A stretch of 64,000 nt of DNA, taken from positions 4,400,501 through 4,464,500 of the forward strand of contig NZ_CP012830.1 of assembly GCF_001307155.1 (NCBI RefSeq), given 5' to 3'. The number at the start of each line of letters is the position of its first letter. Within the stretch, counting starts at the first letter, position 1. Made by a program: the position numbers and the translations under genes. Positions 8,567 to 15,874 of the stretch are shown piece after piece. Below the pieces are notes generated by a model, which was not told the origin of the DNA, searched no databases, and worked only from the letters and a program-made list of their open reading frames with translations. The stretch is from Pseudomonas fluorescens (lineage in GTDB: Bacteria; Pseudomonadota; Gammaproteobacteria; Pseudomonadales; Pseudomonadaceae).

Positions 8567-9112
8567 TCAATTGCCTTTGATCGGTACAATTTTCTCCGGT
8601 TTCATGGCTTCGGGCTTTTTCGGTAGCGATATGCTCAGCACACCTTTGCTGAAGCTCGCTTCGATCTTGTCGGCGTCGACCCCTTTAGGCAGGTTGAACA
8701 TCCGTTCGAAGGAGCCGTAGTGACGCTCGGAGAGGTAATAGCCCTTTCTTTTTTCTTCCTTGTCTTCCTGTTTTTCGCCTTTGATGATCAAGCTGCCGTT
8801 GGACAGTTTGATCTCGACATCCTTCTGGTCCATACCGGGCAGTTCGACAGTGATGTCGAAGCTTTTATCTTTCTCGGTGATGTCCACGGCAGGGACGCCG
8901 TAACCCATCAGTTCACGAGATAAAAGCGGCTCGACGTCGAACAGGCCACGGCTGAATGGCGATAATCCCAAAGGACCTCGATTGAAGTCTTCGAACAGGT
9001 GATCGACCTGTTCCCGCAGTTTTTGCAGAGGACGCCAAAGGTCAGTCGTCGCTGGGAGCGGACTTGCTTTTTTTTCGGTATGAACCGGTACTTTTTTCAC
9101 GGAATTGGACAT
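8567..9112 (-). CDS. Hsp20/alpha-crystallin family small heat-shock protein
   Basis: Starting at the ATG at 9112 (preceded by GAGGAGAACTGAAA) the protein has 181 aa; the longer upstream frame lacks an RBS. It has a variable N-terminal arm, a central alpha-crystallin domain with the typical VDITEKDKSFDITVELPGM and GVLSISLPKK segments, and a C-terminal KIVPIKG tail resembling the IxI anchoring motif. Small heat-shock proteins hold unfolding proteins in soluble oligomers for later refolding. It lies 94 bases downstream of the APC transporter stop on the same strand. I did not find a clear sigma32 promoter in the gap. Confidence 0.93.
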   Translation of the reverse strand: MSNSVKKVPVHTEKKASPLPATTDLWRPLQKLREQVDHLFEDFNRGPLGLSPFSRGLFDVEPLLSRELMGYGVPAVDITEKDKSFDITVELPGMDQKDVEIKLSNGSLIIKGEKQEDKEEKRKGYYLSERHYGSFERMFNLPKGVDADKIEASFSKGVLSISLPKKPEAMKPEKIVPIKGN

Positions 9113-9206
9113 TTTCAGTTCTCCTCTTTGGCTATGTCGAGGTGGGCTGCAAACGTTTTGGGCACCTGCGCCTGCCTCGAGAAAAAACACATCCCTTGAT
9201 TTGGCC

Positions 9207-10700
9207 TTACAAGGCCAGTTTCCCTGACCACAGCATCCAGCCGGCGAAAGCGGCCGCCGCCCAGATGACGATCAACAATCCCCACTCAAAGCCGTTCAGC
9301 GCTTGACCCTGGCGAGCCCGTTTGGTGGCCAGGTAAATCAGTGAGCCGGGGGCATAGAGCAGGGCGCTGAGCAGCATGTATTTCGGCCCTGCGGCGAATA
9401 GCAGCCACAAGCAATACAGGGTTGCGACCGAGGCAATCGCCATGTCGCGCAGTTGCAGGGCTTTGTGTCCGGCATAGGTCGCGCCCTGCCACGTCAGCTT
9501 CAACGCGTATAGGCCGCTGAACAGGTACGGCAACAGAATCATCGAGGTCGCCAGAGAGATCAGGGCCAGGTAACTGGCGCTCGAATACAGCGTCAGCAGC
9601 AGGAATAGCTGAATGCAGCCGTTGGTAATCCACAAGGCATTGGCAGGTGCACCATGGGTGTTTTCCAGGGCCAGCGGTCCCGGCATGACTTTTTCCTTGG
9701 CCGGTGTGAACACCGACTCTGCCGCCAGCAGCGTCCAGGCGAGCAGCGCGCCGCCGACCGAGATGATCAGGCCGACGCTGATCAGCATCGCTCCCCAAGG
9801 GCCGGCCACCGCCTCAAGCACGCCACTCATCGAAGGATTTTTCAGCGCGGCCAGTTCCGGTTGCCTGAGAATGCCCAGTGACAGCAGGGACACCGCAATC
9901 AGCAGCAACAAGGTGAGGACAAAGCCGATGACGGTGGCCCGTCCCACATTCACCCGTTCTGCCGCACGGGCGGAAAATACGTTGGCGCCCTCGATGCCGA
10001 TAAACACCCAGACGGTGACCAGCATCGTGCTTTTGACCTGATCCAGGGTGCTGCCCAGTGCCGGCGCACCCCAGAAGTCGACCATAAACGTTTCGCGTTG
10101 GAACGCCGCAATCACCAGGCCGATAAACAGAAGCAACGGAACGATCTTGGCCAAGGTGGTGAGGGCATTGGCTCGCGCTGCGGTGCGCATGCCCCGCAGG
10201 ATCATCCAGTGCAACGACCACAGCACCAGCGACGCCGCCGCAATGGCCGCTTTGTTATTGCCTTCACCGAATAGCGGGAAGAAGTAACTCAGCGCCGCGA
10301 ACAGAATCACCAGGTAACTGACGTTACCGATCCACGCGCTGATCCAGTAACCCCAGGCCGAGTTGAAACCGAGGAATTCGCCGCCCAATGCGCGGGCATA
10401 GGCAAACACGCCGTTATCCAGTTCGGGCTGGCGGTTGGACAAGGTTTGGTAGACCAGTGCCAGCGACAGCATGCCGACGCCGGTGATCAACCAGCCAATC
10501 AGGATCGCGCCGGCACCAGCGCCCGCGGCCATGTTCTGGGGCAGGCTGAAAATACCGCTGCCGATCATCGAACCGACCACCAGAGCGATCAACAGGCTCA
10601 AGGACAGGCGCCGGGGCTCCAGTTGGCGCAAGCTTCCCGCCGCAGGACGAGGCGAAATGCCCGGAATAGTCGGTTGGGTGCCGTGCACATGCGTTGCCAT
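9207..10700 (-). CDS. APC-family basic amino acid/polyamine antiporter (ArcD/APA-like)
   Basis: The integral membrane protein of about 497 aa has some 12-13 hydrophobic segments. The first contains the APC signature VVGSMIGSGIFSLPQNMA, typical of arginine/ornithine-type exchangers (APA subfamily). The start is the ATG at 10700, which has GTGGAGG 6 bases upstream; the GTG 12 bases earlier is part of that RBS. Arginine/ornithine exchange supports fermentative arginine use and acid resistance without oxygen, consistent with the Anr-like box about 95 bases upstream. No arcABC genes are present here, so the substrate is inferred from family only. Confidence 0.82.
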   Translation of the reverse strand: MATHVHGTQPTIPGISPRPAAGSLRQLEPRRLSLSLLIALVVGSMIGSGIFSLPQNMAAGAGAGAILIGWLITGVGMLSLALVYQTLSNRQPELDNGVFAYARALGGEFLGFNSAWGYWISAWIGNVSYLVILFAALSYFFPLFGEGNNKAAIAAASLVLWSLHWMILRGMRTAARANALTTLAKIVPLLLFIGLVIAAFQRETFMVDFWGAPALGSTLDQVKSTMLVTVWVFIGIEGANVFSARAAERVNVGRATVIGFVLTLLLLIAVSLLSLGILRQPELAALKNPSMSGVLEAVAGPWGAMLISVGLIISVGGALLAWTLLAAESVFTPAKEKVMPGPLALENTHGAPANALWITNGCIQLFLLLTLYSSASYLALISLATSMILLPYLFSGLYALKLTWQGATYAGHKALQLRDMAIASVATLYCLWLLFAAGPKYMLLSALLYAPGSLIYLATKRARQGQALNGFEWGLLIVIWAAAAFAGWMLWSGKLAL

Positions 10701-10794
10701 GCAAACCTCCACGAGACAATTTCTTCATCGGCTATCGCCAATGCGAGAGCGCGAACGCTGATGATTAATGTCTGCGCGAATGGGCTGTCGGGAG

Positions 10795-10808
10795 TTGATG
10801 TAGATCAG
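10795..10808. promoter_or_regulatory. Anr/FNR-like box upstream of the APC antiporter
   Basis: TTGAT-GTAG-ATCAG has one mismatch to TTGAT-N4-ATCAA. It lies about 100 bases upstream of the antiporter start on the minus strand, so a class II start site would fall near 10760. An AT-rich CATTAATC stretch around 10770-10763 could supply the -10 region. Confidence 0.5.
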
Positions 10809-10943
10809 AGGAATGGCAAACCGCACGAAGGACACAAGGGATAAACCCCATGGGCGTGTGCGCCGCTGTGTCACGTAGAAAAGGGGTGGAATACTCTCAG
10901 GATTCGAGCGGTTGAGCGGCCGTTGGGTGTCAGCGTATTTCGC

Positions 10944-13124
10944 TTATTCAATCGCGGTCTGGCGCAGGCGCAAGGCATTGAACACTACCGATGCCGAGCT
11001 CACGCTCATGGCCAGCGCCGCAATCAGTGGCGATAAAAGATGACCGGTCAGCGGGTAGAACACACCGGCGGCCAGCGGAATGCCCATGGCGTTGTAAAGG
11101 AAGGCGAAGGTCAGGTTCTGGTGCATGTTTCTCACTGTGGCCACTGACAGGCTGCGCGCACGCAGGATGCCGAGCAGGTCGCCCTTGACCAGGGTCACCT
11201 GAGCGCTGTTCATTGCCACGTCAGTGCCCGTGCCCATAGCGATACCCACATCGGCGCGCGCCAGTGCCGGGGCGTCATTGATGCCGTCGCCAGCCATCGC
11301 CACCCGGTGTCCGGCCTGTTGCAGCGCCGCGACCAGGCGCTCCTTGTCTTGCGGCTTGACCTCGCCATGCACCTCCTCGATACCCAATTGACGCGCCACC
11401 GAACGGGCCGTCGTAAGGCCGTCGCCAGTCGCCATGACGACCTTGACGCCGTCCGCTTGCAGACGGCCGACTGCCAGTTTCGAGGTGGGCTTGATGGGGT
11501 CGGCTACCGCCAACAACCCCGCCAGGACACCATCGACCGCCAGGTACATGATGCTCGTGCCATCACTGCGTAGCGTTTCTGCCTGGGCTTGCAAGCTCTG
11601 TATGGAAACACCCGCCTCATCCATCAACACCGTATTGCCCAGTCTCAGGCCTCGCCCCTCGACCTGACCGCTGACGCCAATACCGGAGGCGGACTCAAAG
11701 GCTTCAGGTGTGCTCAGTGTCAGACCCGTGCGCCGGGCTTGCTCGACGATGGCATGTGCCAACGGGTGCTCGCTGCCCTGATTGAGAGACGCCGCCAGGC
11801 GCAGCACTTCGTCCTGGGTAAATCCGCGTGCAGCCTCGACACTGTGGAACGCTGGCCGACCTTCGGTGAGGGTGCCGGTCTTGTCGACGATCAAGGTGTC
11901 TATCTTGCGCAGGTTCTCGATGGCGGCGGCATCGCGAAACAACACGCCGACACTGGCAGCCTTGCCGGTGGTGACCATGACCGACATCGGTGTCGCCAGA
12001 CCCAGGGCACAGGGGCAGGCAATGATCATGACCGCGACAGCGTTGATCAGGCCAAATACCCAGCTTGGCTCTGGCCCCCACAGGCCCCAGCCGAACAGCG
12101 TCAGCAGCGCGATGCTGATCACCACGATCACAAAGTAACCGGCGATCACATCGGCCAGACGTTGCATTGGCGCTTTCGAACGCTGTGCCTGCGCAACCAT
12201 CTGCACGATCTGCGCGAGGAGGGTAGCCGCCCCGACCTTCTGTGCCTGCATCACCAGACTGCCATGGAGGTTGAGGGTGGCGCCGATCAATACGTCGCCG
12301 GCCTTTTTCATGACCGGTATCGGCTCACCGGTGAGCATCGACTCATCCACCGCGCTTTCGCCTTGCAGCACCTGACCGTCGACCGGCACTTTTTCACCCG
12401 GGCGTATGCGCAAGGTGTTGCCGCTGTGTACGTGGGTCAACGGGATGTCTTCTTCCGTGCCGTCGGCATTGATCCGGCGGGCGGTTTTCGGTGCCAGCCC
12501 AAGCAGCGACTTGATGGCTGCCGAGGCTTGCGAACGCGCCTTGAGTTCGAGCATCTGGCCGAGCAAGGTCAGCGAAATGATCACCGCCGCCGCTTCGAAG
12601 TACACGCCGATGCGACCGTCCATCATGAACGTGTCGGGGAAGGTATTGGGGGCCAGGGTGGCGACGACGCTGTAAAGGAAGGCCGCTGCCGTGCCAAGAC
12701 CTATCAGCGTCCACATGTTGGGACTGCGCCGAATCACCGAATGCACGCCGCGCACATAAAAGGGCCATCCGGCCCACAGCACGACGGGGGTGGCCAGTGC
12801 CAGCTCGATCCAGTTTTGTAGGGAACCGTGGATCAGCATCAGGACATGACTGCTCATGGCCAGCACCGTGACGATCACGGTCAGCGGCAATGTCCACCAG
12901 AAGCGCCGGGTGAAGCTCTTGAGCTCGGGGTTCTCGTCCTCTTCCAGTTCGGGAATCACCGGCTCCAGGGTCATCCCGCACTTGGGGCAGGTACCGGGGC
13001 CCGTCTGGCGGACTTCCGGGTGCATGGGGCAGGTGTATTCAGAAGTAGCTGACAAGCGGGCTGCGGGCATCCGATCGACCGGGGGGGGCGGGTTGTGCTC
13101 TTGATGATGCTCAACGCCGTGCAT
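10944..13124 (-). CDS. Copper-translocating P1B-type ATPase (CopA-like)
   Basis: The 726-aa pump begins with a His-rich leader and a short zinc-ribbon-like heavy-metal-binding domain, YTCPMHPEVRQTGPGTCPKC, rather than the classical GMxCxxC domain. It has the membrane CPC motif (IACPCALGLATP), DKTGT, GDGINDAP, and a last-helix MSVSSASVVFNALR motif. CPC together with MSxSS marks the Cu+-exporting P1B-1 group. It exports cytosolic copper to the periplasm, for detoxification or for supplying cuproenzymes such as high-affinity oxidases. The DUF2933 gene ends 3 bases upstream, indicating cotranscription and probable coupling. Confidence 0.9.
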   Translation of the reverse strand: MHGVEHHQEHNPPPPVDRMPAARLSATSEYTCPMHPEVRQTGPGTCPKCGMTLEPVIPELEEDENPELKSFTRRFWWTLPLTVIVTVLAMSSHVLMLIHGSLQNWIELALATPVVLWAGWPFYVRGVHSVIRRSPNMWTLIGLGTAAAFLYSVVATLAPNTFPDTFMMDGRIGVYFEAAAVIISLTLLGQMLELKARSQASAAIKSLLGLAPKTARRINADGTEEDIPLTHVHSGNTLRIRPGEKVPVDGQVLQGESAVDESMLTGEPIPVMKKAGDVLIGATLNLHGSLVMQAQKVGAATLLAQIVQMVAQAQRSKAPMQRLADVIAGYFVIVVISIALLTLFGWGLWGPEPSWVFGLINAVAVMIIACPCALGLATPMSVMVTTGKAASVGVLFRDAAAIENLRKIDTLIVDKTGTLTEGRPAFHSVEAARGFTQDEVLRLAASLNQGSEHPLAHAIVEQARRTGLTLSTPEAFESASGIGVSGQVEGRGLRLGNTVLMDEAGVSIQSLQAQAETLRSDGTSIMYLAVDGVLAGLLAVADPIKPTSKLAVGRLQADGVKVVMATGDGLTTARSVARQLGIEEVHGEVKPQDKERLVAALQQAGHRVAMAGDGINDAPALARADVGIAMGTGTDVAMNSAQVTLVKGDLLGILRARSLSVATVRNMHQNLTFAFLYNAMGIPLAAGVFYPLTGHLLSPLIAALAMSVSSASVVFNALRLRQTAIE

Positions 13125-13127
13125 GAG

Positions 13128-13382
13128 TCAATTCCTGTTCTCGTCCTTGACCGGGTCTGCGGTTTCACTTCGATGGCTGTGACCACCGTGATGGTGGTGC
13201 CCAAACAAATGCATCAGCGGACACAACAGCAAAATCGAGTAGGGCAACAGGCCGAGAATATGGCCGTAGTGCTCACGGGCCAGATAGAACAATGCAATGA
13301 CCAGCAACATGCCTAGCGCGATGCCGGATTTGCTTCTCCAAAATGCTGGAGACGTGTTGGTCGAGTGCTGTGAGTTGATCAT
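13128..13382 (-). CDS. DUF2933 small membrane protein
   Basis: The 84-aa protein starts at the ATG at 13382, which has CAGGAG about 9 bases upstream. It contains two hydrophobic segments (GIALGMLLVIALFYLA and GLLPYSILLLCPLMHLF) and a His-rich tail, LFGHHHHGGHSH, matching DUF2933 proteins. These small proteins recur next to copper P-type ATPases and multicopper oxidases. The His cluster suggests metal binding or delivery, but no biochemical role is known. It lies 3 bases before the copper ATPase start and 104 bases after the Met-rich gene, all on the minus strand. Confidence 0.8.
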   Translation of the reverse strand: MINSQHSTNTSPAFWRSKSGIALGMLLVIALFYLAREHYGHILGLLPYSILLLCPLMHLFGHHHHGGHSHRSETADPVKDENRN

Positions 13383-13438
13383 GGTCGGGTGCTCCTGGGG
13401 AGTGAGCGCTGCCAATACGCTGAACAGGATCAACACTG

Positions 13439-13457
13439 CGGTTTCAGGGTGAAACCG
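13439..13457. terminator. Short inverted repeat between Met-rich and DUF2933 genes
   Basis: CGGTTTCA-ggg-TGAAACCG is an 8-bp perfect stem in the gap between the two leftward genes. No T tract follows, so it may be an attenuator, a processing site or an operator rather than a full terminator. Confidence 0.35.
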
Positions 13458-13486
13458 CCGTGGCCGTTACGACAGGCTTGTCTGGA

Positions 13487-13879
13487 TCACTGGTTCATCG
13501 GCATCTTCATCATGTTCGATTGCTGATCCATCATATTCATCATCATGTTCATCATGCCCATTCTGTCCTTGTTGCCCGGCATACCCATGTCATTACAGTT
13601 TGCATTCATCATGGCCATACCGTCCTTCATCGTCTTCATGCTCTCCTGCATGGCGGCTCGCCGCTCGGCAGGGGTTTTGGCGGCGGCGATTTTGTCGTGT
13701 GCTGCCTGCATTTTTTTCATTTGCTCGGCCATGGCCTTGTTCTGCTCAGGTGTGGCGGGTGTGCTGGTTTGAGCGGGGTCGGTCGGGTTCAGCTCCGGGT
13801 GGTGTTCATCGACGGCCGAGGCCACGAGCGGGCCGCTCACAAGCAGGGCGGCGAGGATCAATTTCAATGAGGCATGCAT
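13487..13879 (-). CDS. Met-rich periplasmic protein, putative copper binder
   Basis: The 130-aa protein starts at the ATG at 13879 (GGAG 9 bases upstream) and has a signal peptide ending VASA. A Lys/Ala/Met helical middle follows, with EQMKKMQAAHDKIAAAKTP, then an extremely Met-rich C-terminus with CNDMGMPG, MGMMNMMMNMM and NMMKMPMNQ. Such methionine clusters bind Cu+ in periplasmic copper proteins. It heads the probable copper unit, followed by DUF2933 and the Cu+ ATPase. A perfect Anr box lies about 136-149 bases upstream. The exact family was not recognised; the copper role is inferred from composition and context. Confidence 0.75.
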   Translation of the reverse strand: MHASLKLILAALLVSGPLVASAVDEHHPELNPTDPAQTSTPATPEQNKAMAEQMKKMQAAHDKIAAAKTPAERRAAMQESMKTMKDGMAMMNANCNDMGMPGNKDRMGMMNMMMNMMDQQSNMMKMPMNQ

Positions 13880-14014
13880 GGCAATCTCCAAAGGATGAGG
13901 ACAACACCGTAATACCCACAGCACGATGATGGCGAAACCAGAACATGGAACTTCCCCGGTAATGAAATAGCGGGATTCTGTTTTTTCAACCTACAGCACA
14001 CCGAAATTCCATGA

Positions 14015-14028
14015 TTGATCAAAATCAA
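14015..14028. promoter_or_regulatory. Perfect Anr/FNR box upstream of the copper unit
   Basis: TTGAT-CAAA-ATCAA matches the FNR/Anr consensus in all ten specified positions. For leftward transcription a class II start site would fall near 13980, giving a leader of about 100 bases before the Met-rich start codon. It supports low-oxygen induction of the copper genes. Confidence 0.7.
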
Positions 14029-14127
14029 ATCAAACGTAGTCAGTCAGGTCCCCCGGCCCAAGCCCTGAATGTAGTCGCTCATCGCTGACCGTGACCGGGT
14101 AACGCTCAGGTCCGTTTCATAAAAGCG

Positions 14128-14829
14128 CTAGGCAACGGCACCAAATGAAATACCGACTGCGGCAGTAATAGCCATCGCCAGTGCGCCCCACAGCGTCACC
14201 CGCCAGGCGCCGATCAGCAGATTGGCGCCGCCTGCCTTGGCGGCAATGCCGCCCAAAGTGCCCAGGAATACCAGTGACATGCCGGATATCCAGGCAATCA
14301 CACTGTGGGTCGGCGCGAGGATGGTCACGCCCAGCGGCAATGCGGCGCCCACTACAAAGCTGGCCGCCGAGGACATTGCCGCCTGCAGCGGTTTTGCACT
14401 GAGCGCATCGGAAATGCCCAGTTCGTCGCGTGCATGTGAGCCCAGTGCATCGTGTGCCATGAGCTGCGTGGCGACTTTACTGGCCAGCTCGGGTTCAACA
14501 CCACGATCCACATAGATGGCCGCCAACTCCCGGTGTTCGGCAAGCGGCGCTGTCTCAAGCTCTGTTTGTTCGCGCAACAGATCGGCCCGTTCGGTATCGG
14601 CCTGGGAATGCACGGAGACGTATTCGCCTGCCGCCATCGACATCGCACCCGCCACCAGCCCGGCAACTCCCGTGACGAGCAACGTGCTGTGGGTGGCATT
14701 GGCCGCGGCGACGCCGATCAGCAGACTGGCGGTCGATACAATGCCGTCGTTGGCACCCAATACCGCGGCCCGAAGCCAGCCGATTCGCTCATGCTTATGG
14801 GATTCAGCGTGTCTGCGAAAGAACTTCAT
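14128..14829 (-). CDS. VIT1/CCC1-family Fe2+/Mn2+ transporter
   Basis: Starting at the ATG at 14829 the protein has 233 aa, the normal size for bacterial VIT1/CCC1 members. The conserved first helix LRAAVLGANDGIVSTASLLIGV and the AMSMAAGEYVSVHSQ second-helix motif are diagnostic. Acidic and Met residues in that second motif are metal ligands in the plant VIT1 protein. The family moves Fe2+ or Mn2+ out of the cytosol. The reading frame stays open upstream to 14979, but that extension overlaps the apbE 3' end and has no family similarity. A perfect Anr box lies 28-41 bases before the chosen start, unusually close. Confidence 0.88.
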   Translation of the reverse strand: MKFFRRHAESHKHERIGWLRAAVLGANDGIVSTASLLIGVAAANATHSTLLVTGVAGLVAGAMSMAAGEYVSVHSQADTERADLLREQTELETAPLAEHRELAAIYVDRGVEPELASKVATQLMAHDALGSHARDELGISDALSAKPLQAAMSSAASFVVGAALPLGVTILAPTHSVIAWISGMSLVFLGTLGGIAAKAGGANLLIGAWRVTLWGALAMAITAAVGISFGAVA

Positions 14830-14856
14830 CGTTGAAATCTGCTCACTGTCGTTGAA

Positions 14857-14870
14857 TTGATACCAATCAA
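14857..14870. promoter_or_regulatory. Perfect Anr/FNR box just upstream of the VIT gene
   Basis: TTGAT-ACCA-ATCAA matches the consensus at all ten fixed positions. It lies between the apbE stop and the VIT start. A class II start site 41-42 bases away would be near 14822, inside the VIT start region. It may therefore act as a repressor site, use a different spacing, or drive a leaderless message. Confidence 0.65.
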
Positions 14871-14908
14871 AAAAATGCCTGGATAAATCAACCACTGGCC
14901 TGGTCGTT

Positions 14909-15874
14909 TCAGCGAGTTTCAATCTGCGCCTGGAGCTGTCCGGCAACAACCGATAGCTCCCTGAACTGCTCGCCATCATGTATCACGAACAACGCATCCA
15001 TACCGCGTTCCTGCGCAAGCTCAGGACCGACTTTCTCCCCCAGGACCATCAGCGCGGTGGCCCATGCATCGGCGAGCATGCAGGTGGCGGCGACCACCAT
15101 CACGGCCGCGAGTGAGTTGGACAAGGGCGCTCCGCGAGCCGGATCCATCGTATGCGAGTAATGCCGACCCGCGACCTCGATCCAGTGACGATAGTCCCCG
15201 GACGTGGCAATCGCCGCATCGCTGATCTCCATCACCCCCATGACTTCACGAACGCCACGGCGGGGTCTTTCAATTGCCACAACCCAGGACTCTCCACCCG
15301 GCTTGACCCCGTGCGCGCGCATTTCACCGTCGATTCCTACCAGATAGTTGGTTATCCCCCAACCATCGAGGCAACGTGCCATTTCATCCACCGCAAAGCC
15401 CTTGGCGATGCCTGATAGATCAAGGGTAGTCGCTGAGCGTTTACGGGCCAGGTTGCGCAGCGGATCAATCTCCAGCGCTTGCGTGGCTGGCACGCGCGCC
15501 TGACGATCCGAGGCACTGATATGCGCTGCGCCGGGTTGTTGTTCGCCAGGCCCGAAGCCCCAGGCATTGACCAGATCGCCCACGGCGATATCAAACGCCC
15601 CGTTGGATTGACGACCCACCCGCAGCGCCGTAGCCAGGACGGTGGCCAGTTCCTCGGGAATGGGCAGCCATTGCTGTTCGGCTGCTGCGTTGAGACGGTT
15701 GAGTGCGGAATTGGCCTTCCAGGTCGACATCTGTTGATCCACCGTGTCGACAGCCGCAAACAGACTCTCATTGATGGCAGCCTCATCCACCGGCGGCTCG
15801 GCGTAAAACACCGCAGTGTAACGGGTGCCCATGGTTTCCCCGCTCAGGCTATAGCGCTGGGGGTCAGTAGACAT
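14909..15874 (-). CDS. apbE: FAD:protein FMN transferase ApbE
   Basis: The protein of about 321 aa matches ApbE: N-terminal SGETMGTRY, central DLSGIAKGFAVDEMA, and C-terminal YSHTMDPARGAPL followed by ATCMLADAWATALMVLG, which holds the metal- and FAD-binding acidic residues. ApbE attaches FMN covalently to Ser/Thr in target proteins. Its ATG at 15874 lies inside the end of the PepSY-flavodoxin-FNR gene (11-base overlap), so translation is coupled. No obvious export signal is seen, although ApbE usually acts in the periplasm. The likely target is the DUF2271 protein at the head of this operon. Confidence 0.92.
   Translation of the reverse strand: MSTDPQRYSLSGETMGTRYTAVFYAEPPVDEAAINESLFAAVDTVDQQMSTWKANSALNRLNAAAEQQWLPIPEELATVLATALRVGRQSNGAFDIAVGDLVNAWGFGPGEQQPGAAHISASDRQARVPATQALEIDPLRNLARKRSATTLDLSGIAKGFAVDEMARCLDGWGITNYLVGIDGEMRAHGVKPGGESWVVAIERPRRGVREVMGVMEISDAAIATSGDYRHWIEVAGRHYSHTMDPARGAPLSNSLAAVMVVAATCMLADAWATALMVLGEKVGPELAQERGMDALFVIHDGEQFRELSVVAGQLQAQIETR

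Noticed and set aside
9113..9206. Possible sigma32 promoter before hsp20
   Set aside because: CTTGTAAGG occurs near the antiporter stop but no CCCCAT-like -10 is found at the right distance.
11589..12821. 410-codon plus-strand frame opposite the copper ATPase
   Set aside because: Antisense to a well-conserved P-type ATPase; composition is biased to Gln, Arg and His as expected of a shadow frame.
13101..13114. TTGAT-GATG-CTCAA, one mismatch to an Anr box
   Set aside because: It lies inside the coding start of the copper ATPase and is explained by codons for a His/Gln/Glu-rich leader.
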